This document shows positions 46,698-55,120 of a stretch of 64,000 nucleotides of DNA, in pieces. Origin of the DNA: Acidobacteriota bacterium. Lineage in GTDB: Bacteria > Acidobacteriota > Thermoanaerobaculia > UBA5066. Both the position numbers and the translations under genes were made by a program. Position 1 is the first letter of the stretch; each line of letters opens with the position of its first letter. The notes below the pieces were generated by a model. The model ran no database searches. It saw only the letters and a program-made list of their open reading frames with translations, and was not told where the DNA came from. Location of the stretch: the NCBI GenBank assembly GCA_008363385.1, contig RHKY01000003.1:62001-126000 (forward strand), in the 5' to 3' direction.

Positions 46698-46990
46698 AGG
46701 TCGACGGCGTCTCGCTCGACGTTCTGCCGCATCCGGTCGCGCAGGCTCTTCTCGCTGACGACGTCGACGCGGCAGCCCAGAAGCTCCTGCCAGTCCATCT
46801 GGAGGCCGCCGTGGTCGAGAAGGCTGCGTCCGACGTCGAACTGGACGACGAAATCGACGTCGCTCGAGGGCTGCGAGTCGCCCCGCGCCACGGATCCGAA
46901 CACGCGCACACGGCGCGCGCCGCGCCGGGTTGCCGCGGCCAGCAGCTCGGCGCGCCGTGCCCGGAGCTCCTGGAGCGTCCACGCAGGCAT
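46694..46990 (-). CDS. mntA: MntA-like minimal nucleotidyltransferase antitoxin
   Basis: A 98-residue minimal nucleotidyltransferase. The signature GSVARGDSQPSSDVDFVV provides the GSx10DxD active site, and a third acidic residue lies in CRVDVVSEKSL. The start is preceded by GGAGAGAG. It is encoded before and overlapping HepT, the standard order for MntA/HepT. By family it AMPylates the toxin using ATP. The pair has no other accessory gene and is one of few clearly accessory elements in the window. Confidence 0.9.
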   Translation of the reverse strand: MPAWTLQELRARRAELLAAATRRGARRVRVFGSVARGDSQPSSDVDFVVQFDVGRSLLDHGGLQMDWQELLGCRVDVVSEKSLRDRMRQNVERDAVDL

Positions 46991-47019
46991 GACTCTCTCC
47001 TCTCGCCCGGGACGCCGGA

Positions 47020-47037
47020 CCCTCGAGGCTCCGAGGG
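47020..47037 (-). terminator. Candidate hairpin behind the small membrane protein gene
   Basis: CCCTCG / CGAGGG with a 6-nt loop lies between 47103 and the MntA start. It is short and without a U-tract. Confidence 0.3.
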
Positions 47038-47102
47038 CCCCGACCGGCCAGGGCGAACGAGAGGAGGATAGCTCGGGGGCTCGCGGCGCGCCCGGCGGCC
47101 CC

Positions 47103-47321
47103 TCAGCCCTTCTTCTTCGCGATCAGCAGGACCGTCCCGGCGACGATCGCGCCGGCGCCCAGCCAGGTCGGGACGCGGACCGTCTCCTTCTCCTTGTACG
47201 AGAACGAGAACGGGCCGACGTTGGCCTTGTGGTCCTCCTTCGTGTACGTCAGCTGGCCCACGACGAGGCCGAGGACGCCGAGCCCGATCAGGGCCAGCGC
47301 GAGGAGAGTCCTGGGCGTCAT
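47103..47321 (-). CDS. Small two-span membrane protein
   Basis: 72 residues: helix 1 at ~4-24 (LLALALIGLGVLGLVVG), a polar loop with a FSFSYKEKETVRVP stretch, helix 2 at ~50-67 (LGAGAIVAGTVLLIA), ending KKKG. The layout resembles DUF3185-like small membrane proteins, but I cannot assign a family firmly. It is divergent from the PLP decarboxylase gene. Function unknown. Confidence 0.55.
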   Translation of the reverse strand: MTPRTLLALALIGLGVLGLVVGQLTYTKEDHKANVGPFSFSYKEKETVRVPTWLGAGAIVAGTVLLIAKKKG

Positions 47322-47423
47322 GCGCGTCGCCTCCCGCGCGAAGTAGACCACACGCGCCCGGTTCCCGCGCGCTGGGCTATCGTCCCTGCCTCGCCCCGGG
47401 AACCCGTCCCGAAGGAGGTCCCG

Positions 47424-48875
47424 ATGTCCCCGGACGACGTGCTCTCCTCGCTCGAGGCCGACGCCGACCCCGCCGTCGCCGAGGCCTTCTCGCGGATCGC
47501 CTCCGACTACCTCGCGGGAACGCGGTCGGGTGAGGGACCGGTCACGACGCCGCTGACGCCCGAGGAGATCGCCCTCCGTTTCGACGAGCCGCTCCCGCTC
47601 CGTGGCCGTCCCGTCGGGGAGGTGGTCGAGCGCCTCCGGCGCGACGTCGTCCCCGGCTCGAACCGGCTCTGCCACCCCCGGGCGATGGGGCACCAGGTCT
47701 CGGCGCCGCTCCCGGCGGCGGTCTGGACCGAGCCGCTCGTGGCGGCGCTGAACCAGTCGGTCGCGGTCCAGGAGATGTCGCCGGCCGGGACGATCCTGGA
47801 GGCGCGGGTCGTGAGGTGGCTCTGCGATCTGGCGGGCTTCGGCTCGGGCTCCGGCGGCGCGTTCACGTCCGGCGGGACCGAGGCGACGTTCACGGCGCTC
47901 CTGGCCGCGCGCGCCGCGCTCCTCCCCGACGCCTGGAAGGAGGGGGTCGGGACGCCGCCCCCGGTCGTCCTGCACGGCGAGCACGCGCACTACGCGGTGA
48001 CGCGGGCCGTCGGGGCGCTCGGGCTGGGGACGGACAACGCGATCGCCGTCCCGTCGAGCGGCTTCCGGATGGACGTCGAGGCGCTCGGCGAGGAGCTCCG
48101 GAGGCAGGAGTCGCGCGGGCGGCGCGTGATGGCGGTCGTGGCGACGGCCGGGTCGACGGCGACGGGCTCCTTCGACGACCTGGAGGCGATCGGGAGGCTC
48201 TGCGAGGAGCGGGGCGTCTGGCTCCACGTCGACGGCGCGCACGGCGCCTCGGCGCTCCTCTCCCCGGCTCACCGTCACCGCCTGCGCGGGGTCGAGAGGG
48301 CGCGGTCGCTGGCGTGGGACCCGCACAAGATGATGCTGATGCCGCTCTCGGCGGGGACCCTCCTCGTGAGGGACGAGCGCGACCTCGACGCCGCCTTCCG
48401 GCAGCGGGCGCCGTACCTCTTCCACGCCCGCGAGGGGGCGCGCTCCTGGGACCAGGGGCCGCGCAGCTTCCAGTGCTCTCGCCGGATGGACGTCCTGAAG
48501 GTCTGGGTGGCGCTCCAGCGGTACGGCGCCGACGGGATCGCGGCCCTCTACGAGAGGCTCTGCGCCACGGCACGCTCGCTCCACGACGCGGTCCGCTCGC
48601 GAAGGGACTTCGAGGCGCAGAACGAGCCGGAGTCGAGCATCCTCTGCTTCCGCTGGGTCGGCGACGGCTCGCTCGGCGAGGAGCGCCTCGACGCGCTGAA
48701 CCTGGCGCTGCGCGAGGCGTTCAACCGCTCGGGCGAGGGGTGGATCACGACGACGGTCCTCGGGGGACGGCGCGTCCTGAGGGTCACGGTGATGAACCCC
48801 CGGACGGGCGAGGGCGACGTCCGGGAGGTCCTCGACGGCCTGGCGCGCACCGGAGAGGCGCTGGCCCGGGGCTGA
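47424..48875 (+). CDS. Group II PLP-dependent amino-acid decarboxylase
   Basis: 483 residues; GAAGGAGG lies before the ATG. The fold-type I decarboxylase pattern is clear: NRLCHPRAMGHQVS near the substrate channel, FTSGGTEATFTALL at the PLP phosphate site, HVDGAHGASALL with the PLP-binding Asp, and the Schiff-base lysine K302 in AWDPHKMMLMP. The closest types by eye are aromatic-L-amino-acid, glutamate and diaminobutyrate decarboxylases; substrate specificity cannot be told. It lies 77 bp upstream of egtD in the same orientation. Whether it belongs to the ergothioneine unit is open. Confidence 0.88.
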   Translation: MSPDDVLSSLEADADPAVAEAFSRIASDYLAGTRSGEGPVTTPLTPEEIALRFDEPLPLRGRPVGEVVERLRRDVVPGSNRLCHPRAMGHQVSAPLPAAVWTEPLVAALNQSVAVQEMSPAGTILEARVVRWLCDLAGFGSGSGGAFTSGGTEATFTALLAARAALLPDAWKEGVGTPPPVVLHGEHAHYAVTRAVGALGLGTDNAIAVPSSGFRMDVEALGEELRRQESRGRRVMAVVATAGSTATGSFDDLEAIGRLCEERGVWLHVDGAHGASALLSPAHRHRLRGVERARSLAWDPHKMMLMPLSAGTLLVRDERDLDAAFRQRAPYLFHAREGARSWDQGPRSFQCSRRMDVLKVWVALQRYGADGIAALYERLCATARSLHDAVRSRRDFEAQNEPESSILCFRWVGDGSLGEERLDALNLALREAFNRSGEGWITTTVLGGRRVLRVTVMNPRTGEGDVREVLDGLARTGEALARG

Positions 48876-48952
48876 GCGGCCGTCTCCGCCTTGACGCCCT
48901 CGCGAGGCGGGGGGGAGACTGCCCGCCGGGAACGCCGCCGGGCGGAGGGACG

Positions 48953-49996
48953 ATGTCGGCTGGGACGGAGGGCCTGTTGCCGGAGGAGCGCGCGGAGGGC
49001 GGCGCGCCGGGTCGGCTTCGCCTCGTCAGGGTCCCGGGCCCCGCGGGTGACGGGTTCGCCGACGCCGTCCGGACGGGCCTCGGGACGAGGCCCCGGAGCC
49101 TGCCGTGCCGGTTCTTCTACGACGAGAGGGGCTCGCGCCTCTTCGAGGAGATCTGCCGGCTCCCCGAGTACTACCCGACGCGGACCGAGGAGGCGATCCT
49201 GGCCCGGGCGGCGGCGGAGGTCGCCTCGGCCCTCGGCGGCGGCGTCACGCTGGTCGAGCTGGGGAGCGGCAGCTCCCGGAAGACGCGCCTCCTGATCGAG
49301 GCGCTCCTCGCCCGTCAGGGGAGGCTCCACTACGCCCCCCTCGACATCTCCGAGGCGTTCCTCGTCGAGACGGCGCGCGGCCTCCTCGCCCGGTACCCCG
49401 GCCTGAAGGTGACCGCCGTCGCGGGCGAGTACCGCGACGCCCTCCACCACCTCCCGCGCGCCGAGGGGCCGCGCCTCGTCCTCTTCCTCGGGAGCAACGT
49501 CGGGAACCTCGACGAGGCCGAGGCCGTCGACCTCCTCTCGCTCCTCGCGGCGTCCCTGTCGCCCGGGGACCGCCTCCTCGTCGGCTTCGACCGCGTGAAG
49601 GACCCGGCGGTCCTGGAGCGGGCCTACAACGACGCGGCCGGCGTCACCGAGGCGTTCAACAAGAACCTCCTCCTGCGGGTCAACCGGGAGCTCGGCGGCC
49701 GCTTCGACCTCGACGCCTGGGCCCACGAGGCGCCGTGGGTCGCCGGGCGCTCGCGCGTCGAGATGCGCCTCGTCAGCCGGGAGGCGCAGCGCGTTCCGGT
49801 CGGCGCCCTCGCGAGCGTCTTCGAGTTCGAGCGGGGCGAGGCGATCCACACCGAGAGCTGCCACAAGTACACGGTCCCGGGCTTCCTCGGGATCTGCGCC
49901 GCCGCGGGGCTCGCGCCCGTGAGGCTCTGGTCGGACCCGGCGGAGTGGTTCGGCCTGGCGCTCCTCTCGCCAGCGCGGCCGGGAGCGGCGTCGTGA
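48953..49996 (+). CDS. egtD: L-histidine N-alpha-methyltransferase EgtD
   Basis: 347 residues. It trimethylates histidine to hercynine with three SAM. Family motifs: RFFYDERGSRLFEEICRLPEYYPTR, shown in the N-terminal ~60 residues as FYDERGSRLFE and PEYYPTR; the SAM site ELGSGSSRKTRLL; LFLGSNVGNLD; and the substrate-site HTESCHKYT near the C-terminus. It overlaps the next gene by 4 nt (GTGA), so hercynine synthesis is translationally coupled to the putative sulfur-insertion enzyme. No EgtB (FGE-sulfatase/DinB) or EgtC gene is present nearby. Confidence 0.95.
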   Translation: MSAGTEGLLPEERAEGGAPGRLRLVRVPGPAGDGFADAVRTGLGTRPRSLPCRFFYDERGSRLFEEICRLPEYYPTRTEEAILARAAAEVASALGGGVTLVELGSGSSRKTRLLIEALLARQGRLHYAPLDISEAFLVETARGLLARYPGLKVTAVAGEYRDALHHLPRAEGPRLVLFLGSNVGNLDEAEAVDLLSLLAASLSPGDRLLVGFDRVKDPAVLERAYNDAAGVTEAFNKNLLLRVNRELGGRFDLDAWAHEAPWVAGRSRVEMRLVSREAQRVPVGALASVFEFERGEAIHTESCHKYTVPGFLGICAAAGLAPVRLWSDPAEWFGLALLSPARPGAAS

Positions 49997-52900
49997 GCGG
50001 GACCGCGCCCGGCTGGCGGAAGGGGATCTGCGGGATCTGCCCGGCCGGGTGCTGGGTGGAGGTCCGGGTCGAGGGCGGGCGCCTCGCCGAGATCCGTCCC
50101 GACGCGGGCCACCCGCTCGGGATGATCTGCGAGCGGGGGCGGCACGCCGCCTCGATCGTCCACTCGGAGCACCGGCTGACGCACCCGCTCGTCCGGCGCG
50201 GGCCGAAGGGGAGCTTCGACTTCGAGCGGACGACCTGGGACGGGGCCTACGACGCGATCGCGGGGGCGCTCCACCGGATCAAGGCCGAGTCGGGGCCGGA
50301 GGCGGTGGCGATCTACACGGGCCGCGGGAGCTTCGAGCTGTCGCTCTGCGACGTCTTCCAGCCGCGCGGGGTGGCGGTCTCCTCGGCGTCGAGCGTCCTC
50401 TTCCCGTTCGGGTCGCCCAACACGATGGGGGTCGGGGCCCTCTGCTACGTCTCGTTCGCCATGATCGCGCCGCACGTGACGATGGGCCGGATGCTCGTCG
50501 ACACGTTCACCGACGTGGAGAACGCCGAGCTCCTCGTCGTCTGGGGGGCCAACCCGGCCACCGACTCGCCCCCGCTGGACATGTACCGGCTGGAGGCGGC
50601 GGCGCGGCGCGGCGCGACGGTCGTCGTGATCGACCCGCGAAGGACGGAGACCGTCGCGCGGACGGGGGCGCGCTGGGTCCCGATCCGGCCCGGGACGGAC
50701 GGCGCGCTGGCGCTCGGGATGATCGGCGTCCTCGTCGAGGAGGAGCTCCTCGACGACGGGTTCGCCGCCCGCTGGTGCCACGGCTTCGACGAGCTGCGCG
50801 CCCACGTCCGGCACTTCCCGCCGGAGGTCGTCGAGGCGGTCACCGGCGTCCCCGCGGAGACGGTGCGCGAGCTGGCCCGGCTCGTGGGTTCCGCCCGCGG
50901 CGCGGCGCCGGTCATGTACACGGGGCTCGAGTACTCCAACTCGGGGATCCAGGCGATCCGCGCCGTCCTGACGCTCTTCGCCCTCGCCGGGCACCTCGAC
51001 GTCCCGGGCGGGATCGGCCTGGCGATGCCCGGGACGCACTTCCCGGTGAACCGCTCGGGCCACGTCGAGAACCCCGACGTCTCCCGCGCCGTGGCCCGGG
51101 ACCGGTTCCCGCTCTACAGCCGGTACCGCGGGGAGGGGCACGCCAGCGGCCTCGTGACGTCGGTCCTGGAAGGGAAGCCGTACCGGATCCGCGGCCTGAT
51201 CGTCCACGGCGGCTCGCTCCTGACCTCGTGGCCCCAGACGCGCCTCTGGCGCGAGACCCTCTCGCGCCTCGACTTCCTCGTCACGATCGACCGCCAGCTG
51301 ACGGCCGACGCGGCGTTCGCCGACGTCGTCCTGCCGGCCACGACGATGTTCGAGATCGACTCCTACATGGTCTACGGGCCGCTCTTCCGCCTGCGCGAGA
51401 AGCTCCTCGACCCGCCGGGGGAGGCGCGGAACGACTACCGGATCCTGGCCGGCCTGGCCGAGCGGCTGGGGTACGGCGAGCTCTACCCCCAGACGGAGGA
51501 GGAGCTCCTCGGCCACGTCCTCTCGGGCTCGGGCTTCACGCTCGAGGAGGTGCGCGCCGCCGGGGGGACCGTGCGGGTCCCCACGCCGCTGATGGAGTAC
51601 CGGAAGTGGGAGAAGGGGCTCCTGAGGCCCGACGGGCGCCCCGGCTTCGACACGCCGACCGGGAAGTTCGAGATCCGCTCGACCCTCCTCGAGGAGTACG
51701 GGTACGAGCCGCTCCCGAAGTACACCGAGCCCGTCGAGGGGCCGCTCGGGAGCCCGGCGGTCGCGGCCTCGTTCCCCCTCGTCTTCAACTCGGGCGCGCG
51801 GACGCACTTCGCGTTCCGCTCGCAGGACCACGGCGTCCCGGGGCTCCTGCGGGACGACCCGGAGCCGACGGTGGAGATGAACCCCCGGGACGCCCGGGCG
51901 CGGGGGATAGAGGACGGCGACCTCGTCGAGGTGAGGACGCCCCGCGGGGCCGTCCCGTTCCGGGCCGTCGTCACGGAGGAGATCGTCGCCGGGGCCGTCG
52001 AGTGCCGGATGGGGGGCGGCGGGCCGGTGGGGCCGGCACAGTGGCGGGAGCGGAACGTCAACGAGCTGACGTCGCTCGGGAACTACGACGAGATCTCCGG
52101 CTTCCCGGTCTACAAGGCGCTCCTGTGCGAGGTGACGCGGCTCGGCGACAGAGGTTCCGGCAGGGCCGCGGCCGGCGGAGGAGAGGAGCGATCGCGCGCC
52201 GGGCGGCTCTTCGAGCCGGCGCGCTCGGAGGCGCCCGCGAGGAGGGTCGACCTGGACGGGAACGCCTCGACCGGGCTCGCCCCGGAGGTTCTCGAGGCGA
52301 TGCTGCCGTTCCTGACGCCCACGGCCGGGAACCCCTCGAGCCTCCACGCGGCGGGACGCCAGGCCCGCGAGGCGGTCGAGGCGGCGCGGAGGAAGGTGGC
52401 CGCCCTCGTCGGGGCGCGCCCGTCGCGGGTCGTCTTCACGGGCGGGGGCTCGGAGGCGGACAACCTCGCGCTGAAGGGGCTCGCCCTCGGGAGGCGCGAC
52501 GGCCGCGACCACGTCGTCACGAGCGCGATCGAGCATCCGGCCGTCCTCGAGACGTGCCGGTTCCTGGAGAGCCAGGGCCTGCGGCTCACCGTCCTGCCGG
52601 TCGACGGGGACGGCCTCGTCGACCCGGGCGAGCTGCGGCGGGTCCTCCACGAGCGGACGCTCGTCGTCTCGGTCCAGCTGGCCAACAACGAGGTCGGGAC
52701 GATCCAGCCCGTCGCCGAGCTGGCCGCGCTGGCGCACGCGGCCGGGGCCCTCTTCCACACGGACGCGGTCCAGGCGGCGGGGAAGGTCCCGGTGGACGTC
52801 GAGGCGCTCGGCGTCGACCTCCTGACGCTCTCGGCGCACAAGCTGAACGGGCCGAAGGGCGTCGGGGCGCTCTACGTCCGAAAGGGGGTGGAGCTCGTGC

Positions 52901-53397
52901 CGCTCGTCCACGGCGGACGGCAGGAGCGGGGCCTCCGCGCCGGGACCGAGAACGTGGCCGGGATCGTCGGGATGGGGGCCGCCGCCGAGCGGGCGCTCGC
53001 GGGCCTCGTCGAGGCCCCCCGGATCGCCGCGCTGAGGGACCGGCTCGAGGTGGGGATCCGCGCCCTCGTCCCCGGGGCGCGCCGGAACGGGTCGCGCGAG
53101 CGGAGGCTCCCGAACACGCTCGACCTGACGCTGCCGGGCCTGAGGGGCGAGGCGCTCGTCGTCGCGCTCGACCGGCACGGCGTGGCGCTCTCCTCCGGCT
53201 CGGCGTGCAAGTCGGGGTCGCCGGAGCCGACGCACGTCCTGCTGGCGATGGGCCGGACGGAGGAGGAGGCGCACTGCTCGGTCCGCCTCTCGCTCACCCG
53301 CGAGACGACGGAGGAGGACGTCGAGGCGGCGCTGGCCGCCCTCCGGACGGTCCTCGTGGAGCTGGAGACGACGGTCCGCTTCCTCCCGTGCAAGTGA
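49993..53397 (+). CDS. Bifunctional molybdopterin oxidoreductase-cysteine desulfurase; probable metallopterin-dependent ergothioneine synthase
   Basis: 1134 residues. Module 1 (~1-715) is a DMSO-reductase-family bis-pterin enzyme: [4Fe-4S] ligands C13, C16, C20 and C46, a candidate Mo/W ligand C151 in GSPNTMGVGALC, and FNSGARTHF and MNPRDARARGIEDGD in the C-terminal pterin domain. After a Gly/Ala/Arg-rich linker, module 2 (~750-1134) is a NifS/IscS desulfurase with PLP lysine K950 in SAHKLNG and persulfide Cys C1072 in SSGSACKSG. This architecture, coupled to egtD, matches the third class of ergothioneine synthase, reported from Caldithrix abyssi, which moves cysteine sulfur onto hercynine without O2. 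The assignment is by architecture and context. Confidence 0.88.
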   Translation: MSGTAPGWRKGICGICPAGCWVEVRVEGGRLAEIRPDAGHPLGMICERGRHAASIVHSEHRLTHPLVRRGPKGSFDFERTTWDGAYDAIAGALHRIKAESGPEAVAIYTGRGSFELSLCDVFQPRGVAVSSASSVLFPFGSPNTMGVGALCYVSFAMIAPHVTMGRMLVDTFTDVENAELLVVWGANPATDSPPLDMYRLEAAARRGATVVVIDPRRTETVARTGARWVPIRPGTDGALALGMIGVLVEEELLDDGFAARWCHGFDELRAHVRHFPPEVVEAVTGVPAETVRELARLVGSARGAAPVMYTGLEYSNSGIQAIRAVLTLFALAGHLDVPGGIGLAMPGTHFPVNRSGHVENPDVSRAVARDRFPLYSRYRGEGHASGLVTSVLEGKPYRIRGLIVHGGSLLTSWPQTRLWRETLSRLDFLVTIDRQLTADAAFADVVLPATTMFEIDSYMVYGPLFRLREKLLDPPGEARNDYRILAGLAERLGYGELYPQTEEELLGHVLSGSGFTLEEVRAAGGTVRVPTPLMEYRKWEKGLLRPDGRPGFDTPTGKFEIRSTLLEEYGYEPLPKYTEPVEGPLGSPAVAASFPLVFNSGARTHFAFRSQDHGVPGLLRDDPEPTVEMNPRDARARGIEDGDLVEVRTPRGAVPFRAVVTEEIVAGAVECRMGGGGPVGPAQWRERNVNELTSLGNYDEISGFPVYKALLCEVTRLGDRGSGRAAAGGGEERSRAGRLFEPARSEAPARRVDLDGNASTGLAPEVLEAMLPFLTPTAGNPSSLHAAGRQAREAVEAARRKVAALVGARPSRVVFTGGGSEADNLALKGLALGRRDGRDHVVTSAIEHPAVLETCRFLESQGLRLTVLPVDGDGLVDPGELRRVLHERTLVVSVQLANNEVGTIQPVAELAALAHAAGALFHTDAVQAAGKVPVDVEALGVDLLTLSAHKLNGPKGVGALYVRKGVELVPLVHGGRQERGLRAGTENVAGIVGMGAAAERALAGLVEAPRIAALRDRLEVGIRALVPGARRNGSRERRLPNTLDLTLPGLRGEALVVALDRHGVALSSGSACKSGSPEPTHVLLAMGRTEEEAHCSVRLSLTRETTEEDVEAALAALRTVLVELETTVRFLPCK

Positions 53398-53431
53398 GCG
53401 CCGGCCGGGACGCAGACGGACGCGGGCGCCC

Positions 53432-54205
53432 TCAGCCGGGCCGCCCGATCCCCAGGATCCGCATCCGGTAGCGGAGCGTGGAGGGGGTGAGGCGGAGCGT
53501 CTCCGCGGCGTTCCCGCGCCCCTCGACGCGCCAGCCGCACCGGGAGAGGACCGTCAGGAGGTGCGCCCGCTCGACCCCCTTCAGCGAGAGGTCCTCCGGG
53601 GCGCGCGGGACGGCGCTCGCGAGCTGCCGCTCCAGCCCCTCGATCCGCGACCGCGCCTCGGCCAGCTCGCAGCGGAGGAGGTCGAGCGAGAGGCGCTGGC
53701 GGAGCGCGCCGAGGAGGACGCCGCCGACGAGGCGCAGGCGCCCCGTGTCCTCCTGCGAGAAACCGCCCGGCCGGCCGAAGGCGTCCGCCCAGAGGATCGC
53801 CGCCAGGCGTCCTGCCGCACGGAGGGGGACCGAGAGGAGGGCGCCCGCGCCCGTCCGGGCGGCCCACCGCTGCTCCGACGAGGCGTGGGACGGAAGCCCC
53901 GAGGGAAGGCGCGGGAGCGCCACCGCGCGCCCTCCCTTCAGCTCGGAGAGGACCCAGCGGAAGGAGAGGACCTCCTCCGCCGCCAGAGGAGGCGTTCCCG
54001 GGCGCCCGACCGCCCGGGTTCCTCCCGGCGACGGCGGCCCCTCCGGGCCGTCGAGCTCCAGGAGCCCGACCCGGTCCAGGTCGAGCGCCGAGAGGAGCGC
54101 CACGAGCGCCTGCCGGACCTCGGCGTCCAGCCGGTCGGCCGGGACCTCCCCGATCTCGAGGGGGATGGCGGAGAGGAGGTCCCACTGGCTAGCCGGACCC
54201 GTCAT
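53432..54205 (-). CDS. GAF-Fis regulator lacking an AAA+ domain
   Basis: 257 residues. A GAF-like domain fills ~25-180 (LLSALDLDRVGLLELDG, GALLSVPLRAAGRLAAILWADAFG). A short coiled region (LAEARSRIEGLERQL) and a Fis-type helix-turn-helix follow (RAHLLTVLSRCGWRVEG, then NAAETLRLTPSTLRYRMRILGI). This C-terminus is that of FhlA-type sigma-54 activators, but the whole AAA+ module with GAFTGA is missing. It would be a DNA-binding sensor that cannot open sigma-54 promoters itself. It is convergent with the ergothioneine synthase gene, 34 bp away, and its upstream region holds two dyads. Confidence 0.82.
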   Translation of the reverse strand: MTGPASQWDLLSAIPLEIGEVPADRLDAEVRQALVALLSALDLDRVGLLELDGPEGPPSPGGTRAVGRPGTPPLAAEEVLSFRWVLSELKGGRAVALPRLPSGLPSHASSEQRWAARTGAGALLSVPLRAAGRLAAILWADAFGRPGGFSQEDTGRLRLVGGVLLGALRQRLSLDLLRCELAEARSRIEGLERQLASAVPRAPEDLSLKGVERAHLLTVLSRCGWRVEGRGNAAETLRLTPSTLRYRMRILGIGRPG

Positions 54206-54237
54206 GCGGCTATGTTCCCCCACTCCGCGACCGGTAG

Positions 54238-54253
54238 CCACAACTATTTGTGG
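54238..54253. promoter_or_regulatory. Dyad CCACAA-CTAT-TTGTGG upstream of the GAF-Fis gene
   Basis: A perfect 6-bp inverted repeat with a 4-bp centre, 33 bp before the start codon, in a conspicuously AT-richer patch. It is a candidate operator, possibly autoregulatory. Confidence 0.45.
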
Positions 54254-54307
54254 GATATGATGCCGAAGGTGCTGCTGCCTGGTCCGCCCAGCTCCGTGTT
54301 TGGGTCC

Positions 54308-54327
54308 ACCCGCTAGATTTAGTGGGT
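54308..54327. promoter_or_regulatory. Dyad ACCCGCTA-GATT-TAGTGGGT upstream of the GAF-Fis gene
   Basis: 8-bp arms with one mismatch and a 4-bp centre, ~103 bp before the start. It has the same spacing of centre as the other dyad and is a second candidate operator. It also lies 26 bp beyond the 3' end of the reductase gene, so a terminator role is not excluded. Confidence 0.4.
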
Positions 54328-54352
54328 ATCGCGAGGGGGCCGGAGGCCTCGG

Positions 54353-55120
54353 TCAGAGAACGAACGGGAAGATCGCCTTCCGCCCGGGCGGGTAATCCGG
54401 GAAGGTCCTCCGGTACCAGCGATGGTGGGCGAGGGCGCGGGGGACGAGGTTCGCGGCCGTCCAGAGCGCGAAGACGAGGCCGGAGGGGGACCAGGTCAGG
54501 AGCGCCCAGCCCGACCACTCGACCACCTCTCCGAGGTAGTTCGGGCAGGAGACGAGCTCGAAGAGGCCTCCGCGCGGGACCCGGTAGCCCGTCTCCCCCG
54601 GGGCGCGCAGCCCGCGGAGGGCCTCGTCGGCACGGCGGTTGACGGCCATCCCGGCCAGGAACAGGGCGATCCCGAGGAGGAACGGCGGGGCGAGGAGCCA
54701 CTCCGCGCCGAGCTTCGGTCCGGCGGAGAAGAGCCACGCCCCCTGCAGGAGGCCGTTGGCGAGGTTGAAGACGAACCCGAGGGCGGCGACGGAGAGGGGC
54801 ATCGGAGAGGCGCCCGCGCCGAGCCGCGCGGGGGCGAGGAGGCCCCGGTGGACGTAGTGGAGCGACCAGAGGAGGACGAACGCGGCCGCGGCCGGGTCGG
54901 ACCGCCGCTCGGACAGGGCGAAGAGGGCCGGGACGAGGACGACCGCCGGGAGCTCCATGAGGATCCAGCCGGCCCGCGCGGGGATCGCCGGCCCCCAGCC
55001 GGCTCGCCGGTGCCGGCCGTACGGGGCGTCGACGAAGAGGAGCGCGACGAAGACGGCGGCGGCCAGGAGCGACCAGCCGAGGAGGAACGGCCGCAGGGCC
55101 TCGGCCGGGACCGGGCTCAT
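54353..55120 (-). CDS. Steroid 5-alpha-reductase-fold membrane protein
   Basis: 255 residues with ~6-7 helices. The C-terminal third has the SRD5A signature: GGLFELVSCPNYLGEVVEWSG (given here as FELVSCPNYLGE and VVEWSGWALL), a NADPH-site N/Y/E set, then PRALAHHRWYRRTFPDYPPGRKAIFPFVL (PRALAHHRWY, FPDYPPGRKAIFPF). By family it would reduce a C=C bond of a steroid, isoprenoid or enoyl lipid with NADPH, or act as an ICMT-like relative. Its start overlaps the SDR gene's stop by 4 nt (ATGA), so the two probably act on the same lipid substrate. Confidence 0.85.
   Translation of the reverse strand: MSPVPAEALRPFLLGWSLLAAAVFVALLFVDAPYGRHRRAGWGPAIPARAGWILMELPAVVLVPALFALSERRSDPAAAAFVLLWSLHYVHRGLLAPARLGAGASPMPLSVAALGFVFNLANGLLQGAWLFSAGPKLGAEWLLAPPFLLGIALFLAGMAVNRRADEALRGLRAPGETGYRVPRGGLFELVSCPNYLGEVVEWSGWALLTWSPSGLVFALWTAANLVPRALAHHRWYRRTFPDYPPGRKAIFPFVL

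Noticed and set aside
47424-49996. Classical aerobic ergothioneine cluster egtABCDE
   Set aside because: Only egtD is present; the decarboxylase is not EgtE-like and no EgtB or EgtC is found.
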